The notes: generated by a model from the sequence alone, not told the origin. 64,000 bases of DNA from Pseudomonas azerbaijanoccidentalis (GCF_019145495.1 NZ_JAHSTU010000001.1:62001-126000), one strand, 5' to 3'; positions 7,272 to 15,247 are shown, counted from the first letter of the stretch. A program made the numbers and translations.

Positions 7272-8111
7272 ATGGCTAAGAAAAGCGAAGATAATTCGGT
7301 GTCGCCACCTCTTACTTGTGGCTTAGTGATGCCCATTTCTGCGATCGACGGCTGCACTGCAGATCATTGGGCAGAGGTGAAAAACATTATTTGCGATGCA
7401 GTTAGTGCGATCGAAGGTTTAACATTTGTACCAAAGTTAGTAAGCGAGCAAGATGATGTTGGTGTGATCCAAAAGAGGATAGTACAGAATATCTACTCTT
7501 CAGATATAGTGATTTGTGATGTTAGCTGTAAAAACGCTAACGTTATGTTCGAGCTCGGAATGAGATTGGCGTTTGACAAGCCAACAATCCTTATTAAGGA
7601 TGACAAAACCGATTTTTCTTTTGACACCGGAGTGATTGAACATCTTTTATATCCCCGTGATTTGCGGTTTTCTCGCATTGTTAGTTTTAAGAAATCATTG
7701 GCTGAAAAAGTATATGCTACATATCAAGCATCTATCAGTGATCCAGCTCACTCTACCTTCTTAAAGAATTTTGGTAGTTTCAAAGTTGCTGCATTGAATC
7801 AGACGGAAGGTACCCCTGATCAAGTAATGCTCGATATGCTCCAAGACATTTCCCGGGATGTTTCGAGACTCAAACGAAATGCGTTTTCGGTATTGAATAA
7901 GAATAGTCCGCACAAACTTGATCAAATGTCGGATATCCATTCTGCATTTCAAACATACAAAGAGGTGAATGGTTGGGCAGGAAGTTCCTTTGATTTAATC
8001 GGCAATGATTCTTTTTATGACTTCATGGAAGGGCATGTGAACTTGCGCTTTTATGAGTCGCGGAAAAGCCTTGTAACTGCGGTTGATGATTATGTTCTGA
8101 CTAGTGTCTAG
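7272..8111 (+). CDS. Nucleoside deoxyribosyltransferase/TIR-like domain protein, candidate defence gene
   Basis: 279 aa. Residues 14-150 fit the fold shared by nucleoside 2-deoxyribosyltransferases and TIR-like NAD-cleaving domains: GLVMPISAI (18-26), then DIVICDVSCKNANVMFELGMRLAFDKPTILI in two parts, with Asp83, Asn90 and Glu94 at the expected active-site places (D-x-x-x-x-N-x-N-V-x-x-E-L-G). The C-terminal 130 residues are unrecognised and may sense the trigger. The gene is AT-rich with its own upstream region, so it is probable cargo. A role in NAD or nucleotide depletion on infection is inference. Confidence 0.7.
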   Translation: MAKKSEDNSVSPPLTCGLVMPISAIDGCTADHWAEVKNIICDAVSAIEGLTFVPKLVSEQDDVGVIQKRIVQNIYSSDIVICDVSCKNANVMFELGMRLAFDKPTILIKDDKTDFSFDTGVIEHLLYPRDLRFSRIVSFKKSLAEKVYATYQASISDPAHSTFLKNFGSFKVAALNQTEGTPDQVMLDMLQDISRDVSRLKRNAFSVLNKNSPHKLDQMSDIHSAFQTYKEVNGWAGSSFDLIGNDSFYDFMEGHVNLRFYESRKSLVTAVDDYVLTSV

Positions 8112-8450
8112 TTATTCTTCATCATTTGTGAGGCTCTCTAACCTTTCGATTTCCTCATAAAGTCTCCGCGACATCTTTTTGCTTGGCGCATAAGGTGTCG
8201 TGACACACCGAAGCATCTTGGCCTGGGTATCGAAGCCGGCGGCAATCAGGTTCATCAGCAGCCGCTGGTGAATGTCTTGCTGGTTGTTGATGCCGTGGTC
8301 CTTCATGACCTTCTTCAGGTCTGGCTTGAAGACCCCGGCAACCTCCACCGTGAACTTCTCGATGCCCAGGGCAGCGTCCTTCGCTGCTGCCTTCTCGCGC
8401 TTGCGGCGCTGCTTGAGCGCTTCCGCCGTCGGTTCCTGTTCCTCGGCCAT
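8112..8450 (-). CDS. Phage protein of unknown function, 112 aa
   Basis: Begins MAEEQEPTAEALKQRRKREK, a charged helix, then a compact domain (FKPDLKKVMKDHGINNQQDI, LLMNLIAAGFDTQAKML). The spacing and content suggest a small DNA- or protein-binding factor. It is the last gene of the coupled leftward operon. An overlapping frame from 8535 is coupled to the previous gene, so the true start arrangement is unclear. A TTG at 8465 is another possible start. Confidence 0.65.
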   Translation of the reverse strand: MAEEQEPTAEALKQRRKREKAAAKDAALGIEKFTVEVAGVFKPDLKKVMKDHGINNQQDIHQRLLMNLIAAGFDTQAKMLRCVTTPYAPSKKMSRRLYEEIERLESLTNDEE

Positions 8451-8531
8451 ACCCCGCCTCTTCAATTCCGTGGGCCGGTAGATCCAGCCATGTCTGTCGT
8501 CGGCGCTGGCGCACCTGGTTGCTGATTCGTC

Positions 8532-8993
8532 TCATGCTGCTTTCTGCTGACTCCAGACACCCACGGCGTCGAACACCCGGGCAGCCTGTTCTTCTGTGAG
8601 CGATACCTCGGCAGGAATGGCGATCCAGCCCGACGCGATCCGGTGATTAGGATTGCTCTCCGCGACCAGGTCCTTGTAGGTTTCCTCGATCACGTCTTCG
8701 AGGTGCGCGGCCAAGTAGTTGCCCTGGGGAGCGACCTCGACCGATTTGGTGTAGCGGTGTCCCCACTGATCGCGGCACTGGACGCTGAGGTAGATCGTCC
8801 AGCGGTGGGCAAAATCGCACACCGCATCCGCGATGCGCTGGCCGGGCGGGATGTTCTTGCAGTTCTTCCAGTTGATCATGCCCTGACGGCCACTGGGATC
8901 GATGTTCACCACTGCAACGTGATTGGTGCTGAGCAGCGCCCGACACGAACGCTCGAACCGGGCGCGCATGTTGTTGGGCTTGCGTCTGCTCAT
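8532..8993 (-). CDS. Phage early protein of unknown function, 153 aa
   Basis: Starts in an ATGA overlap with the preceding gene. The N-terminus is basic (MSRRKPNNMRARFERSCRAL), followed by an alpha/beta body (NHVAVVNIDPSGRQGMINWK, RWTIYLSVQCRDQWG). No catalytic motif recognised. Its place in the recombination operon suggests a DNA-metabolism accessory role, which is only inference. Confidence 0.75.
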   Translation of the reverse strand: MSRRKPNNMRARFERSCRALLSTNHVAVVNIDPSGRQGMINWKNCKNIPPGQRIADAVCDFAHRWTIYLSVQCRDQWGHRYTKSVEVAPQGNYLAAHLEDVIEETYKDLVAESNPNHRIASGWIAIPAEVSLTEEQAARVFDAVGVWSQQKAA

Positions 8994-9232
8994 AGTGAAT
9001 CCGCCATTTTGCGTAGTGCCTGCCGCTGCGCCCAGTTCAATCCCTTGGGTTTGCGCTTGAGCACCGTTTCGGGATCAATTTTCTGGGAGCGGGGAGGCGG
9101 CAGCGGATTGCGCGGCGGGCTATTCATTTGGGCGATCTGCCCGCCGGCGGCCAGGTACTGTGCGACCCGGTCGTTGATTGATTCTGCGCTCTGGCGCTGT
9201 TGCTCGATGAGGTTGAGATGGTTGCTGATCAT
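8990..9232 (-). CDS. Small phage early protein, 80 aa
   Basis: ATG 9232 is preceded by GTGAGGGCAGC. The frame extends upstream to 9274 but would then overlap the Gp157-like gene. Helical N-terminus (MISNHLNLIEQQRQSAESIN), a proline-rich linker (SPPRNPLPPPRSQK) and a basic tail. Coupled by ATGA to the next gene. Function unknown. Confidence 0.65.
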   Translation of the reverse strand: MISNHLNLIEQQRQSAESINDRVAQYLAAGGQIAQMNSPPRNPLPPPRSQKIDPETVLKRKPKGLNWAQRQALRKMADSL

Positions 9233-9239
9233 GCTGCCC

Positions 9240-9803
9240 TCACTTGATCCGGATTGAGCTTTCACCACGCTCAAGGTGAGCCCAGATCGGCTCGGGGATC
9301 AGTTCGTGTTCCGCGTCTTCGCCGCCTTCCATGCGCTTGCGAACCGCCACGTTGTGATCCCGGATTTCCTTCAGCTTCGCCGCAATCGATTTCTTATCCG
9401 GAGCGAACACTGTCTTCGTTTCAATGAAGTCGTCCGGGATCTCGTCTTCCTTGTCGACGATCACCTTTTCCGGTGCGAGCGCCAGGGTGATGGTGAAGAG
9501 TGGTCGCTTGATCGACTTGATGTCGGCAGCCTCCATGTTGCGGCGCAGGTAGTCGCTGATCTGGCTGACACTGTTCTTTTTCACGCGCTTCAGTTCATTG
9601 AGTCGCTCGACTTCTTTGTCGATAGCGTCGATGTCGCCTTCGATATTGCGACGCAGCATGACAATGTTGTCGGCCTTGACCTCGAATTCACCCTGGATGT
9701 CGTCCATGGCGTATTGGAGGGCTTCTTTCAAGCCTTCGTCGTCCGTGTCGGCCATGGCCTGCAGTTCTGCGAGTTTTCCGGTCAATGCATAGAGTTGGGT
9801 CAT
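9240..9803 (-). CDS. Siphovirus Gp157-family protein
   Basis: 187 aa. It has the Gp157 layout: helical N-terminus (MTQLYALTGKLAELQAMADT), a coiled-coil middle (EGDIDAIDKEVERLNELKRV) and the conserved DYLRRNM...IKRPLFTITL...IVDKEDEIPDDFIE segment. Gp157 proteins lie beside single-strand annealing proteins in many siphoviruses, as here. They have been linked to phage resistance in Streptococcus, but the biochemical role is unsettled. ATGA-coupled to the upstream gene. Confidence 0.85.
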   Translation of the reverse strand: MTQLYALTGKLAELQAMADTDDEGLKEALQYAMDDIQGEFEVKADNIVMLRRNIEGDIDAIDKEVERLNELKRVKKNSVSQISDYLRRNMEAADIKSIKRPLFTITLALAPEKVIVDKEDEIPDDFIETKTVFAPDKKSIAAKLKEIRDHNVAVRKRMEGGEDAEHELIPEPIWAHLERGESSIRIK

Positions 9804-10537
9804 GCTGCGTTCTCCCGTTCAGTGGCTTCGGTGATGCGCTTCCACTCCAGTGAAATGCGCTCCGCACCTTTGGTGTCTTTGCGAATGGTCAGCTTGCGCA
9901 CGGCGACGTCGTGGATCTTCTTCAGCTCCTGCGCGGACTGGGCGCCGGCCATGGTGTCGATCACGGATTTGATGTAGTCCAAGCGTTCCTGTTTTTGGCG
10001 ATCCTCTTCGGCGACTCGGTCTTCGGCTTTGTTCAGCGCGACTTCATCCCGCACCGTTTCGACATAGGCTGCATCGTCGAACAGTCCCATATGGATGTCC
10101 GCGGCGAAGCCGAGGGGTTGCAGGCATTTGCCGATAGCGTCGGTGAGTGATTTCTTGGCCGCCTCCCAGTCGGTCATGATTTTGCCTTGCTGGAAGTAAA
10201 CAAACGGGGTGTGGCCGTAGTGCTGGACCGTGCATTTCTGACCGTCCTTGCCCAGGTACCAGAGCTCGATTTTCAACGTGTGCAACTTCGCATTAATGCG
10301 CGGGGCTTCTGGCCACTCTTTCGTAGGCGCCTGGAGGGGACCGCCCTCGTCGAACCGGTCTTCAATAACAGTCCAGCCCCAGCCTTCGCCGCATGGACCG
10401 AAAACCTCGGTTGCCTTGCGCATGAGGTAGGTTGGCTTGATGGCCGTTCCCTTGAAGCCGCCCATACCGGTAAAGTTTTTCGTTGCGCTGGGATCGGTCG
10501 TATCGACCTGGTCCCAGATTCTGGTGTTCTCAGACAT
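9800..10537 (-). CDS. Putative Rad52-superfamily single-strand annealing recombinase
   Basis: 245 aa from ATG 10537 (AAGGATTCCCC upstream). The N-terminal half has the phage annealase pattern IKPTYLMRKATEVFGPCGEG with GWGW following, then TDWEAAKKSLTDAIGKCLQPLGFAADI. The C-terminus is helical and charged. It should anneal complementary strands during recombination-dependent replication or repair. The adjacent Gp157-like gene supports this. I did not see a RecT or Erf signature, so the exact subfamily is uncertain. Confidence 0.65.
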   Translation of the reverse strand: MSENTRIWDQVDTTDPSATKNFTGMGGFKGTAIKPTYLMRKATEVFGPCGEGWGWTVIEDRFDEGGPLQAPTKEWPEAPRINAKLHTLKIELWYLGKDGQKCTVQHYGHTPFVYFQQGKIMTDWEAAKKSLTDAIGKCLQPLGFAADIHMGLFDDAAYVETVRDEVALNKAEDRVAEEDRQKQERLDYIKSVIDTMAGAQSAQELKKIHDVAVRKLTIRKDTKGAERISLEWKRITEATERENAA

Positions 10538-10580
10538 GGGGAATCCTTGCCGCGATGTTCGCAGCGTTTGAAGGTGCTGG

Positions 10581-10697
10581 TTATTGAGTGACGCGATCAG
10601 CCAGGACGCTGAGCAACATCAGAAAGGAGAGTGTGGTGATTGCCGAGAACGAACCGCGCCAGATCAGTACGCGGCGCTCCCACTGCCGGCCGGTCAC
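10581..10697 (-). CDS. Small membrane protein, 38 aa, GTG start
   Basis: The GTG start overlaps the stop of the 40-aa ORF above it (GTGA). The peptide MTGRQWERRVLIWRGSFSAI continues into a hydrophobic helix (TTLSFLMLLSVLA), an N-in single-pass membrane peptide. The longer frame reading through from 10811 is not protein-like. Confidence 0.45.
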   Translation of the reverse strand: MTGRQWERRVLIWRGSFSAITTLSFLMLLSVLADRVTQ

Positions 10698-10816
10698 CGG
10701 AACACCCTGTAGGTGGTCGAGTGAGGCACCTGGCAGACTTCCGAGTCGCGGGTAACTGCGTAGTCGGCCATGACGATCAGTAGACCGCTTGCGAGGATCC
10801 AGAACATGCACTTCAT
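10694..10816 (-). CDS. Small membrane protein, 40 aa
   Basis: ATG 10816 overlaps the stop of 10813-11007 (ATGA). N-terminal hydrophobic helix (MKCMFWILASGLLIVMA), then a polar tail ending TTYRVFR. It could be a signal anchor. Coupled at both ends, forming a pair with the 38-aa membrane peptide. Confidence 0.5.
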   Translation of the reverse strand: MKCMFWILASGLLIVMADYAVTRDSEVCQVPHSTTYRVFR

Positions 10817-11007
10817 GGCCGAGCCCTCACCACGATACGACCGCCCTTCATGGTTGCAGCCAAGCGTCGTGGTAGGTCGGCGACCAGTTCGTCACGCTGT
10901 CGGCCGATCACCTCATTGAAGGGAATGCCGAAACCGAGAATGGCGATGCGGCGCTCGATGTCGTCGAGCTGTTCGTCGATCAGCGTTTTAACCGGTGGCG
11001 TACTCAT
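10813..11007 (-). CDS. Small phage early protein, 64 aa
   Basis: ATG 11007 lies in an ATGA overlap with the previous stop. Product MSTPPVKTLIDEQLDDIERR, then IAILGFGIPFNEVIGRQRDE, helical and charged. No family recognised. Confidence 0.6.
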   Translation of the reverse strand: MSTPPVKTLIDEQLDDIERRIAILGFGIPFNEVIGRQRDELVADLPRRLAATMKGGRIVVRARP

Positions 11008-11195
11008 GCGAACTCCTTGCTCTGCCTGCAATGTTTCAGCAGGCGCTGGCAGTAGTGGCTGAATTCTTCGAGGGTGATCAACTGGTCCGTCATCAGGTTG
11101 GTGATGATCTGCTGAACCAGAATGCTGTTGCCGGGTGGGCTGTCTGGATGAGTGAGGCTATCTAGCGCTTCATCGATAAGGATGTGAGGGCTCAT
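11004..11195 (-). CDS. Small phage early protein, 63 aa
   Basis: ATGA-coupled to the upstream gene at 11192 and to the downstream gene at 11007. Reads MSPHILIDEALDSLTHPDSP, with a helical C-terminus containing a Cys/His pair (HYCQRLLKHC). No function recognised. Confidence 0.6.
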   Translation of the reverse strand: MSPHILIDEALDSLTHPDSPPGNSILVQQIITNLMTDQLITLEEFSHYCQRLLKHCRQSKEFA

Positions 11196-11629
11196 AGGTC
11201 GCCATCCAAATCGTCTTCGGCCTCTTCACGCTGGGCGGCGGCCGCGTCGGCGGCGTGCGGGCGAAGTAGGTCGGCGGCGATTTCCTCAAGCCGTTCGACC
11301 AGTCGCTCACTCCCCAACAGGTATTTCGCGTGGGTACGGCAATCACTGCCGCTGCCGACAACAGTGCTCAGCACTAGCTTGGCGAACGAGTCACGATCAT
11401 CGAGACCGTCGATCTGCCGCTGGTTCAAATACAGCTGCAGGTGCTCGGCGTACTGCGCCGAGGTCACCTTCTGCGCTGGGCCAAACCGGCGCTTCCACGT
11501 CACGTCAGTTCCGCACACCAGCTGTTCGGCGGCGCCTTCCAGCCATTCCTGTTGCTCGTCCGACTCGCTCACCGGCGAAGGTAGCTGCGCGTCGTACACG
11601 GCCTGACTGAGTTTGAGTGCTGCGTTCAT
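11192..11629 (-). CDS. Phage early protein of unknown function, 145 aa
   Basis: I chose ATG 11629 because GGAGGCGACC lies directly before it. The frame stays open to an ATG at 11680 (MSAAEFCW...), giving 162 aa as an alternative. The body is acidic and helical (ESDEQQEWLEGAAEQLVCGT; LVERLEEIAADLL), with an acidic tail EEAEDDLDGDL. First gene of the coupled leftward operon downstream of the leftward promoter at 12.9 kb. Confidence 0.65.
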   Translation of the reverse strand: MNAALKLSQAVYDAQLPSPVSESDEQQEWLEGAAEQLVCGTDVTWKRRFGPAQKVTSAQYAEHLQLYLNQRQIDGLDDRDSFAKLVLSTVVGSGSDCRTHAKYLLGSERLVERLEEIAADLLRPHAADAAAAQREEAEDDLDGDL

Positions 11630-12204
11630 GGTCGCCTCCAGATCGGCGGTGTTGATCCAACAAAACTCGGCTGCACTCATCCATTCCGCTGGTTGCCGTT
11701 GGGCGCGGAGGGGAGTGTATGCGGGTGGTGTCGGAAGGGAGTTACCCAGGCCCGCTACTGGCGACGGCCTGGGTTTGCAGCATCAGCAATGTCCGTCGAC
11801 TTTAGGTTGGGCCTACCGGTCCCCGGTTGATGCGCGGTCACATCCTCGGCCCTGCTTTCCGCTGCCTGTCAGGTGCTGGGCGCAGCCTTCAGGCTTACTG
11901 CGCCACACAGGTGAATCGTTCGGCTACTTCATGGCGGTAGCTCCTACTGTTCGCTCACTGGGCAGGCAGTGGCCACCTGTGATTTCCCGTCTGGCCCTGT
12001 TGCCAAGGCCAGCCAGTGAAATCTGTTTTCCATTCCATGCGCGGCGCCGCGGATTCCCCACCTGGCCGGCGTCACAAATTTCGTGTTCGGTGTTCTTCGC
12101 CGGCTGGCTTGCATGGTTTGGCGTCCTCCCATGAGGGGAGTCCGGCAGGTTCCAGAGCCTGCATGGACTGGTGCTACTATCTGGGCTCCAAAGGAGGGTG
12201 GTTG
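11630..12204. other. 575-bp stretch without a confident gene
   Basis: Part of this stretch (11630-11680) may be the N-terminus of the preceding gene. CCCGCTACTGGCG occurs at 11751-11763 and again at 12636-12648, and CTGTTGCCAAG near 11998 and 12599, so parts look duplicated around the 12205-12573 gene. A leftward frame from 12132 to 11944 (62 aa, MGGRQTMQASRRRTPNTKF...) vaguely recalls Ash-type phage peptides but has no clear ribosome-binding site. The region may be the untranslated leader of the leftward transcript. Confidence 0.4.
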
Positions 12205-12573
12205 ATGGATTTCGATCTGCTTACGCATGAGCTGAAAAAGGCATTTGCTCAACTGGACGTAACCGAAAAGCAAGAAGCGGCGAAAGCTGAAAAGCTCCAG
12301 CGAAAAACCGAACGCGCCGCACGACGAAAAGCTGCGCGTAGAAAGCCGGTAACCGTCAAAACAATTCAAAGACCGCCAGCAACAGCGATGTGCAAGGACT
12401 GCGGAAAGTCGACGAATCCAGATCCAGAGCTCTATTTCTTGCCAGTTCAGTGTTTGCATTGCCAACAATTATCCGAAGCTATTGACCTCGGCATTCGCAG
12501 CAAATCGTGCACTGAGTTTTCGTCGGTAAGCGTGGTTCCGGGCGGTGCGCCGGGTCTTGGCAAGAGAAAGTAA
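12205..12573 (+). CDS. Basic zinc-ribbon phage protein, 122 aa
   Basis: ATG 12205 follows AAGGAGG; a longer upstream frame is not supported. The N-terminal half is a charged helix (MDFDLLTHELKKAFAQLDVT, then a K/R/A-rich stretch). The C-terminal half holds CKDCGKS and CLHCQ, a zinc ribbon. It reads against the presumed leftward transcript, so it is probably an accessory gene with its own promoter. Function unknown. Confidence 0.65.
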   Translation: MDFDLLTHELKKAFAQLDVTEKQEAAKAEKLQRKTERAARRKAARRKPVTVKTIQRPPATAMCKDCGKSTNPDPELYFLPVQCLHCQQLSEAIDLGIRSKSCTEFSSVSVVPGGAPGLGKRK

Positions 12574-12892
12574 TTCCTCCTCACTTCCCAATGCAGCCTG
12601 TTGCCAAGCTGCATCAGCGAAATGTTCAGCCGTGACCCGCTACTGGCGTCGGTCATCGGCCTATCTCAAATTATTCCTCCAGCCGCGGGCCTTTCGGCTT
12701 GTTCTCCCGCTGGATAACTGCTTTCGACGTTTTACGCTGCACGCCCGGGTCAGTTGCCAACCCTCTGAACCGTTGAGGCCGGTTCATCGCTGCCTTCGAA
12801 TCTGGGCCGGTGGTAATCCGGCAAGGGGTGTCGCTAAAGAGCGGCGGGTCTGTTGAGGCCCTTCGTAGTGACTGTGTCGCTGCGATCGACGT

Positions 12893-12935
12893 AGTTAACC
12901 ATCGGTATATTTTAACGTCAACACCGATGGTTAAT
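12893..12935 (-). promoter_or_regulatory. Leftward early promoter with two repressor operators
   Basis: Two copies of the operator seen between cI and cro lie here: TAACCATCGGTAT (12896-12908) and ACACCGATGGTTA (12921-12933), centres 25 bp apart. Between and under them, on the minus strand, is TTGACG (12916-12921), a 17-bp spacer and TTAACT (12893-12898), a plausible leftward promoter covered by the operators. It would be the counterpart of lambda PL/OL, driving the operon that begins near 11.6 kb. A possible rightward promoter (TTGGTG, 16 bp, TATAAC) follows downstream. Confidence 0.65.
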
Positions 12936-12990
12936 TTATTTTCGATTGGTGTGAGATATGCTTTGGTTATAACTGGATGGATGTACAGCT

Positions 12991-13320
12991 ATGGGTGGGG
13001 TTATGGCAAAAGCAGCGAAGCAGGTTAAACCAGCAGCACGGCAGGAGATGAGCAGCGTGGAGCGGTTAGGCCTGCGTGTTTCGTCAATGATCAATTCGCC
13101 ACGCGCCATGGAAAGGTGCTCAGCATTGATTCATCGGCTGGACTCAGATCAGGACGCGGATTGGGATGAAGTTATGGGGCGGATAGCTGAGACGGACGGG
13201 GTAAATATGATCTTCCAGGACGATGGTGGGGTTTTGTTAGAGTGGGAGCCGCCCAGCGATGAGGATCGTGTGCTTGAGACGGGCGACATAGAGCTGATAG
13301 AGGAACCGGCGCCATTCTGA
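12991..13320 (+). CDS. Phage protein of unknown function beside the left operator, 109 aa
   Basis: Starts MGGVMAKAAKQVKPAARQEM; the ATG at 13003 (MAKAAK) is an alternative. Basic N-terminus, then an acidic C-terminal half (DSDQDADWDEVMGRIAETDG; VLETGDIELIEE). Its start lies 58 bp right of the left operators, so the repressor may control it. It ends at a strong terminator. No family recognised. Confidence 0.65.
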   Translation: MGGVMAKAAKQVKPAARQEMSSVERLGLRVSSMINSPRAMERCSALIHRLDSDQDADWDEVMGRIAETDGVNMIFQDDGGVLLEWEPPSDEDRVLETGDIELIEEPAPF

Positions 13321-13327
13321 TAGGCGC

Positions 13328-13354
13328 AAAAAAGCCCGCGCTCGGCGGGCTTTT
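13328..13354. terminator. Bidirectional intrinsic terminator
   Basis: A six-base A run, GCCCGC, a short loop, GCGGGC and TTTT. It separates the convergent genes ending at 13320 and 13363. Confidence 0.85.
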
Positions 13355-13362
13355 CTGTGATC

Positions 13363-13938
13363 TCAATCGGTAATCGGGTGATATTTGCCGCTGACCGAAT
13401 CCCTATAAACGATTTCGCTGTATAGCCTCGGCCCATCCCGCATCTGCTTCAGGGCAGCCTTGGCTTTGTCCTTTGTTTCAAAGGGGCCGGCACCCACGGC
13501 GAGACCCATCATAGAAACTACCGGCAGACCGATCGCGGCAATGGCATCAATCGTGCGCTCCTGCTCTTCTATGTCTCGGCATGTGGTTGTTGCTACCCAG
13601 CCGTTTTTGAGGCGAGGGACCGCTACCGCTTCAACTTCTGCACTGCAGTGTTTGCACTTCACCGCTGCCATTTTGATGGTCTCAGCACACAAAGGGCAGG
13701 GGCGAGTCTCGGTCTCAGTGCGTGCAGATGTGGTAGCGACTTTCCCGCCCAACAGAATCATCAGCAAGCCTGCCAGCGTAATCATGGCGCCGACGATAGT
13801 GTGAACCTGGCGGTCAGCCATGAGGCCTAGATTGTTCACCCGGCCACCCGAGCCCGTTGCCACGGAAACATCCATACCTAGAGCGAATACCAGCCAGCAG
13901 ACGCCGACGATCATCGCAAACGTACCGAATCCCTTCAT
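13363..13938 (-). CDS. Membrane protein with zinc ribbon and SPOR-like C-terminus
   Basis: 191 aa from ATG 13938 (MKGFGTFAMIVGVCWLVFAL). Two transmembrane helices (about 5-22 and 45-65) are followed by a zinc ribbon CPLCAETIKMAAVKCKHC, then a C-terminal domain with a SPOR-like core (VGAGPFETKDKAKAALKQM). SPOR domains bind denuded peptidoglycan, but with this topology the side of the membrane it faces is uncertain. Looks like a lysogenically expressed cargo gene; function unknown. Confidence 0.7.
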   Translation of the reverse strand: MKGFGTFAMIVGVCWLVFALGMDVSVATGSGGRVNNLGLMADRQVHTIVGAMITLAGLLMILLGGKVATTSARTETETRPCPLCAETIKMAAVKCKHCSAEVEAVAVPRLKNGWVATTTCRDIEEQERTIDAIAAIGLPVVSMMGLAVGAGPFETKDKAKAALKQMRDGPRLYSEIVYRDSVSGKYHPITD

Positions 13939-14073
13939 TGGTTGCCTCCCAAAATTTAGTCCGAACTCTACCATTCGTGGCGCATGGCCACCATTGGTCG
14001 CTCAGAGTGCCATCATTCTGAACGGACCCAGTAACCTGACCTCTACTCCCATAGATCACCATTAGGGGCTCCA

Positions 14074-14295
14074 ATGAGAGAGGCACAGCGAAGACTGGCC
14101 ATGACGGCCTGGCGCGAGATTTACGTCCTGTCTGAAAACCAAATAGACGCAGAAGAAAAGTATTTCGGACTGCTAAGGCGTGCTGATGCGATGGAGCGTG
14201 CCGATCTCATAACCAGCGATGAGTGGAGGAAGCTTGTACAGCAGGCCGGCGCACTTCTTTCCAGCTCCGCAGAGTGTATGGGCGGAGCAGGGTAG
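14074..14295 (+). CDS. Small helical phage protein, 73 aa
   Basis: ATG 14074 follows GGGGCTCCA. The product is mostly helical and charged (MREAQRRLAMTAWREIYVLS; IDAEEKYFGLLRRADAMERA). Divergent from the 13363-13938 gene. A GC-rich hairpin (AGCCCGGC-GCTG-GGCCGGGCT, near 14311) separates it from the DUF3800 gene. Function unknown. Confidence 0.6.
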   Translation: MREAQRRLAMTAWREIYVLSENQIDAEEKYFGLLRRADAMERADLITSDEWRKLVQQAGALLSSSAECMGGAG

Positions 14296-14332
14296 ACAAG
14301 GGCAGAAACAAGAAGCCCGGCGCTGGGCCGGG

Positions 14333-14995
14333 CTATCGGTTGTAAATCAGAAAAGGTCGGAAGTGCCGCGCCAGAGTTCGTAACGGTTCTGAGTTTCGAT
14401 CTTCGTAGTGACCTTGAGCGACTCCGGAAATCATATCCGCAAACTGCACGCAGAGATTTTTAGAGCTATCACAAGGGACCGTTTTCAGTTCCGTTGCAAC
14501 CCCGCGATCCATCCACAGCTGTGTTTGTAAATAGTCATGAAGGCTATTCCCGCTTTGCACCTTTATGCTTCGATCATCAGGCGCGAAAATAACCTCATCA
14601 ACTCTAGCCATATGATCCAAGAGAAGCATGCCGATCATATAGTTGTAGAGCTTGTTAGGGTCGCGACGTATGTGGGGCATCACATTTTCTTTTTTTGCCG
14701 TGATGGATACGTATTGGATTGATCCAGCATTCCCGGCGCATAGCTTTGCAGCCAGCCTGGCAAATTCTAGTCGTTCTTCAGGAGTCATCCGCGCCCACTT
14801 CTTTTCTTTGTCGGTGGGCCAATTAAATTTATCGTAGAGCTTTCGCATGACGCGCGCGGGCAATCGAACTGATTGCTCGGAAGCAATTAATGCGGAAATT
14901 GTGAGATATCGGCTGGATCCACCATCCCTGTAGGGAAGGTCAAATTTCCAGCCTAGGTCACCGCTTTCATCCAGGAAAATGAATAATTTCGTCAT
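14333..14995 (-). CDS. DUF3800 family protein, candidate defence or immunity cargo
   Basis: 220 aa. The N-terminal FLDESGDLG motif and the C-terminal CVQFADMISGVAQGHYE segment are the hallmarks of DUF3800, an RNase H-like fold family with conserved acidic residues (DESGD near the start; D in QFADM). DUF3800 genes are frequent on phages and genomic islands and near defence genes; the activity is not established. The gene is AT-richer than its neighbours and lies between early genes and the repressor, a typical place for lysogenic-conversion genes. Confidence 0.85.
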   Translation of the reverse strand: MTKLFIFLDESGDLGWKFDLPYRDGGSSRYLTISALIASEQSVRLPARVMRKLYDKFNWPTDKEKKWARMTPEERLEFARLAAKLCAGNAGSIQYVSITAKKENVMPHIRRDPNKLYNYMIGMLLLDHMARVDEVIFAPDDRSIKVQSGNSLHDYLQTQLWMDRGVATELKTVPCDSSKNLCVQFADMISGVAQGHYEDRNSEPLRTLARHFRPFLIYNR

Positions 14996-15247
14996 TGAAC
15001 GCGGTTTCAGAAGAGGGGCGGTGCATTCCCTAAGGCCGACGCTCTTACAGAGCGCTTACGATACAAATCATGCTTCGCGGTTGTCTTAGGATTTACATGC
15101 ACCGTGACTGAATGTTAAGAACGAAAGGTTCATATGTCAAGAAAATGTTGAATTTGTCATGCCTTATGTGCTTGGGGTTTTACAAAACCTATCTCACATT
15201 AAAAGGCTCTACTTGCCTTCCCTCCGCACGATCCTCCCCGCCTTCAC

